A stretch of 64,000 nt of DNA from Methylocystis sp. KS32 (GTDB lineage: Bacteria; Pseudomonadota; Alphaproteobacteria; Rhizobiales; Beijerinckiaceae). The position numbers were made by a program, and so were the translations under genes. The notes below the pieces were generated by a model. That model saw only the letters and a program-made list of their open reading frames with translations. It made no database searches and was not told the DNA's origin. Shown one piece after another: positions 61,332 through 64,000 of the stretch (the stretch's first letter is position 1; each line of letters starts with the position of its first letter). The stretch spans positions 992,001-1,056,000 of the forward strand of contig PHSQ01000001.1 of the NCBI GenBank assembly GCA_002862095.1, given 5' to 3'.

Positions 61332-62054
61332 TCATTCTGGATCGCCGACTTCGCATGCTTCTATGTCGGTTCCTATCGGCGCTTTGTCGAAATGTCGGCG
61401 ACCTATCGGCGTTCGATAGCCCGTCCGCTTGATGACGATACAGCCCACGGGACAAACCTTGGCTGCTTTGTCGATGGCAGCAAAGCTCGTGTCGCTGAGC
61501 TTGGTCTCCGAATCGATGTTCAATCTCATGCCGAGCCCGCGACCGGAAAATCCAAAAATGGACTTCCCGTCGACGTCGCGAGATGCGCGAATACAGCGGG
61601 AGCACAAGACGCAGGTATTGCGATCGATAAAAACGTCCGGATGTGAAGCGTCGATCTCGCGCTTTGGCCATTGATAGGTGAGCGATGGCGCGGTTATCCC
61701 CAGTCTGTAGGCGAGCGCCTGCAACTCGCAATCGCCACTTTTTTCGCATGTGGGACAAAAATGATTGCCCTCGACGAACAGCATATCGAGAACGACGCGA
61801 CGGTCGTTGTTCAATTCCTCATTGTTGCTTACGACGACCATTCCCGGCGCCGCTGGCATGGTGCACGCGCTGGCGCGACGACCGTCGATGTAACAGGAGC
61901 ACAGGCGGCAATGGCCCGCCGGCTTCAGGTCTGGATGGTGGCAGAGCCTCGGGATGTATACGCCCGCGGCGTCGCACGCCGAGATGATGGTTTGTCCCCG
62001 CTTCGCACGGACCTTCATTCCATCGACGGTAATGAGAAAGTCCTGATCGCTCAT
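61332..62054 (-). CDS. hoxU: NAD-reducing hydrogenase diaphorase small subunit, HoxU
   Basis: 240 residues, electron-transfer subunit related to the N-terminus of NuoG. N-terminal [2Fe-2S] ligands C38, C49, C52 and C64; a His-Cys3 [4Fe-4S] site H98, C100, C103, C109 (GNHFCPTCEKSGDC); and a further ferredoxin-type set starting C148, C151, C154 (CVLCSRC) with CPVGC near residue 200. All cluster ligands are present. The ATG overlaps the hoxF stop by four bases. Confidence 0.95.
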   Translation of the reverse strand: MSDQDFLITVDGMKVRAKRGQTIISACDAAGVYIPRLCHHPDLKPAGHCRLCSCYIDGRRASACTMPAAPGMVVVSNNEELNNDRRVVLDMLFVEGNHFCPTCEKSGDCELQALAYRLGITAPSLTYQWPKREIDASHPDVFIDRNTCVLCSRCIRASRDVDGKSIFGFSGRGLGMRLNIDSETKLSDTSFAAIDKAAKVCPVGCIVIKRTGYRTPIGRRHFDKAPIGTDIEACEVGDPE

Positions 62055-63871
62055 CGTTCCTCCACATCGAGCAATCCATGCTCTTGGATGGATTTGGCTT
62101 CCGCCGAAGCCTCCAAAACAGAAAAGCGCGGCAGGAATTCTTCCTCTTGCAGGCGCGCTTCATAGGCTTCCGGGAAATTGCGCATCGAGCCGAGTATAGG
62201 GTTTGGCGCCGATTGGCCCAGGCCACAACGGCTAGTCCGCGCCACGCTGCGGGCCAGACTTTCGAGCGCACGCACATCCGCCAACGTTCCCCGCCCGCGC
62301 AGGATTTTCTCGAGATCTTGTTTAAGCAGAGTGGTGCCGACCCGGCAGGGAACGCACCAGCCGCATGACTCATCGGCGAAGAATTCCGTGAACTGCAAGG
62401 CTGTCGCAATGACGTCCCGCTGGGCTGAGAACACCATGATCGAACCGCCGGTCGAGAGGTCCTCGTAAGCGATGCGTCTGCCATAATCTTTCGCACCGAC
62501 GCATTGTCCCGAGGGTCCCCCGACTTGAACGAACCTGGCGTCGGACGCGCCGACGAGATCGAGAAGTTCGTTGAGCGTCGTCCCGAAGGGGAGCTCGTAC
62601 ACCCCTGGGCGCGGGCAGTCGCCGGATATGCTGAGAAGCTTGGTTCCCGCCGATTCCGCCGTCCCGAAACCACAAAACCAAGCTGCGCCCCGCTCTATTA
62701 CTTTGGCGGCGCAGGCGAAGGTTTCCACATTGTCGACCGCCGTTGGATAACCGAGATAACCCCGGTCCGTGGGGAAGGGTGGACGGTCGCGCGGCGCGCC
62801 TCTTTTTCCTTCGAGAGATTCCAGGAGCGCGGATTCCTCTCCGCAGATATAGGCGCCTGCCCCGAACTGGATACGAATGTCGAAATCGAAATCATTTACG
62901 CCGCCGATATTCGCGCCCAGAAGTCCATCGTTTCGTCGCTTATCGAGCTCGTTTCTCAACGCGGCTTCGAGATAGGCGTATTCCGCGCGTAGGTAAATCA
63001 CGCCCTGTCTGGCTCCGAGAGCCCGGGCCGCAATGGTCATGCCGTCCAGCACGAGGTCCGGCGCCAGCGTGAGAAGCGCGCGATCCTTGAATGTGCCCGG
63101 CTCGCCTTCGTCCGCGTTGCAGACCACATAACGCGTCTCCGCGACCGCCTGCCGGCAAAGCCGCCACTTCAACCCGGTTGGAAAGCCCGCACCGCCGCGC
63201 CCGCGCAGTCTGGCCTTGACGATCTCCTTTACGATCTCCTCCGGCGAGAGTCTCAGAGCCTTTTGTAAGCCGTCGCCGCTGCGTTTATCCCCGAACAGGA
63301 CAGGGCCGGGGCCAAGGAGATTGATAGCGATCCGTGATTGCTTCAGACCCGACGCGTCCGATCCGGGAAAAAGAGGAAGAGCGTTCGTCGTGTCGCGGTT
63401 GCGGCGCAACTCCTCGACCATCGTCCTGACATCGGAAGGCGCCAGAGCGGGGAAAGGCGCGCCATTTATCAGTGCCGAAGGCTCCTGATCCGCCATGCCA
63501 AGATCGGCGGCCCAGTCGAGAGAAAAATCTCCCTCCGCCGAGGTTCCGCCGATTTGCGCGCCAGTCGCCGCGACAAAGGCTCTCGCGACGTCATCCGCGC
63601 CTTTCATCAGGGAGACCGGAGTTCTAGCCAGCCGAATGTGGAACCGTCCCTTCGGGGCGCGATTGAAAAAGGAGTAGAAAGAGGCGGCGTCTTCTATCTC
63701 GGCCGACGGAATGCGAAGACTTGCCGACAAGGCGGAGATCGTCTGTTGTTCGAGACAGCCGAGGCGACGGTGAATTTCCTGAAGAATGTCCATCAGGCGG
63801 TCGCGCGCCCCGCCAAATTTTCCGACTGCGTCTTCGATCGTCGTTGTGTCGACTTGGCCTTCTGGGTCCAT
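62051..63871 (-). CDS. hoxF: NAD-reducing hydrogenase diaphorase large subunit, HoxF
   Basis: 606 residues: NuoE-like domain (about 1-145) fused to a NuoF-like domain. NAD/FMN sites: RGRGGAGFPTGLKWRL (about 227-242), CNADEGEPGTFKDR and GAGAYICGEESALLESLEGKRG. The [4Fe-4S] ligands are ESCGWCVPCRVGTTLL plus TSRCGLGQ. The NuoE-like domain has no cysteine at any of the four places where NuoE binds its [2Fe-2S] cluster (region 79-131; the only Cys before residue 200 is C39). First gene of the operon; GGAGAGAG precedes the ATG. It reduces NAD+ with electrons from H2. Confidence 0.95.
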   Translation of the reverse strand: MDPEGQVDTTTIEDAVGKFGGARDRLMDILQEIHRRLGCLEQQTISALSASLRIPSAEIEDAASFYSFFNRAPKGRFHIRLARTPVSLMKGADDVARAFVAATGAQIGGTSAEGDFSLDWAADLGMADQEPSALINGAPFPALAPSDVRTMVEELRRNRDTTNALPLFPGSDASGLKQSRIAINLLGPGPVLFGDKRSGDGLQKALRLSPEEIVKEIVKARLRGRGGAGFPTGLKWRLCRQAVAETRYVVCNADEGEPGTFKDRALLTLAPDLVLDGMTIAARALGARQGVIYLRAEYAYLEAALRNELDKRRNDGLLGANIGGVNDFDFDIRIQFGAGAYICGEESALLESLEGKRGAPRDRPPFPTDRGYLGYPTAVDNVETFACAAKVIERGAAWFCGFGTAESAGTKLLSISGDCPRPGVYELPFGTTLNELLDLVGASDARFVQVGGPSGQCVGAKDYGRRIAYEDLSTGGSIMVFSAQRDVIATALQFTEFFADESCGWCVPCRVGTTLLKQDLEKILRGRGTLADVRALESLARSVARTSRCGLGQSAPNPILGSMRNFPEAYEARLQEEEFLPRFSVLEASAEAKSIQEHGLLDVEER

Positions 63872-64000
63872 CTCTCTCCAGCCCTCCCGCGCGCCCAGTA
63901 GCCGCGCAAACGAGATGCGCCCGTGGAACCTTCGCGAAGGCGCGCCACAAGGCGCATGTTACAATAAAGCACCCTCTTCCATATGACATAAACAAGAATT
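63872..64000 (-). promoter_or_regulatory. Upstream region of the hox operon (cut by window edge)
   Basis: 129 bp before hoxF with no gene seen. It contains a short inverted repeat GCGCC-ACAA-GGCGC at 63941-63954, which could be a leader hairpin. No sigma-54 -24/-12 pair with correct spacing was found in this part; the promoter may lie beyond the window. Confidence 0.3.

Noticed and set aside
63872-64000. Sigma-54 promoter for the hox operon
   Set aside because: A TGG...TGC pair is present on the reverse strand, but the spacing is two bases too short for a -24/-12 promoter.

Overview
The window is a high-GC, gene-dense chromosomal segment of an alphaproteobacterium. The gene set (HisG with HisZ, the Usg family, SdhE next to Mfd, a DUF1134/EipA protein, an HWE-family histidine kinase, nitrogenase-associated ArsC-like proteins and an NAD-reducing Hox hydrogenase) fits the Hyphomicrobiales (Rhizobiales). 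A diazotrophic, hydrogen-using methylotroph-like lineage (Methylocystis/Methylosinus/Beijerinckiaceae type) is the best guess. The order-level placement follows from the families; the genus is inference.

Layout. 1-14037 is a reverse-strand core block: rpoC (cut by the window edge), rpoB, rplL, rplJ with a leader of about 500 bp, a small exported protein, pheT, a small possibly frameshifted ORF, and pheS. 14113-22419 stays on the reverse strand: a split YeeE/YedE pair with a phosphate acyltransferase, two tandem nitrogenase-associated ArsC-like proteins behind a perfect palindrome, a YgjP-type peptidase, a Sco protein, an SDR, and hisZ-hisG. 22578-36348 is mixed housekeeping: pirin, DUF411, a BaiN-like flavoprotein, an RluD-type synthase, MutT, DUF2252, GtrA, an HWE kinase, EVE-YciI, a Kir-type K+ channel overlapping an EipA homologue, CysQ and a creatininase-like protein. 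tRNA-Asp, sdhE and mfd follow up to 40594.

40863-46400 is the most unusual part. A Met/His/Gly-rich Spy-like protein, a small exported protein and usg lead into a stress locus. Behind a heat-shock (RpoH-like) promoter and a degenerate CIRCE lies an in-frame fusion of a whole GroES to the C-terminal third of GroEL. Immediately after it is a periplasmic DegP/HtrA protease gene split at its catalytic His codon by an IS110-family (IS1111-type) element. The structured 3' non-coding region of that element contains short segments matching the two sides of the insertion site and the element's own joined ends, as expected for a guide (bridge/seek) RNA.

46434-56676 holds a large unrecognised protein, a Na+/H+ antiporter and a salvage cluster: phosphoribosyltransferase, nitroreductase, nicotinamidase, a kinase-like protein, nicotinate phosphoribosyltransferase and, overlapping it, a PRPP synthetase with an added N-terminal PAS-like domain. 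56852-63871 contains a C4-dicarboxylate carrier and the reverse-strand operon hoxF-hoxU-hoxY-hoxH-hoxW-response regulator for a soluble NAD-reducing [NiFe] hydrogenase. An NAD salvage module therefore lies beside an NAD-reducing enzyme; a functional link between them is inference.
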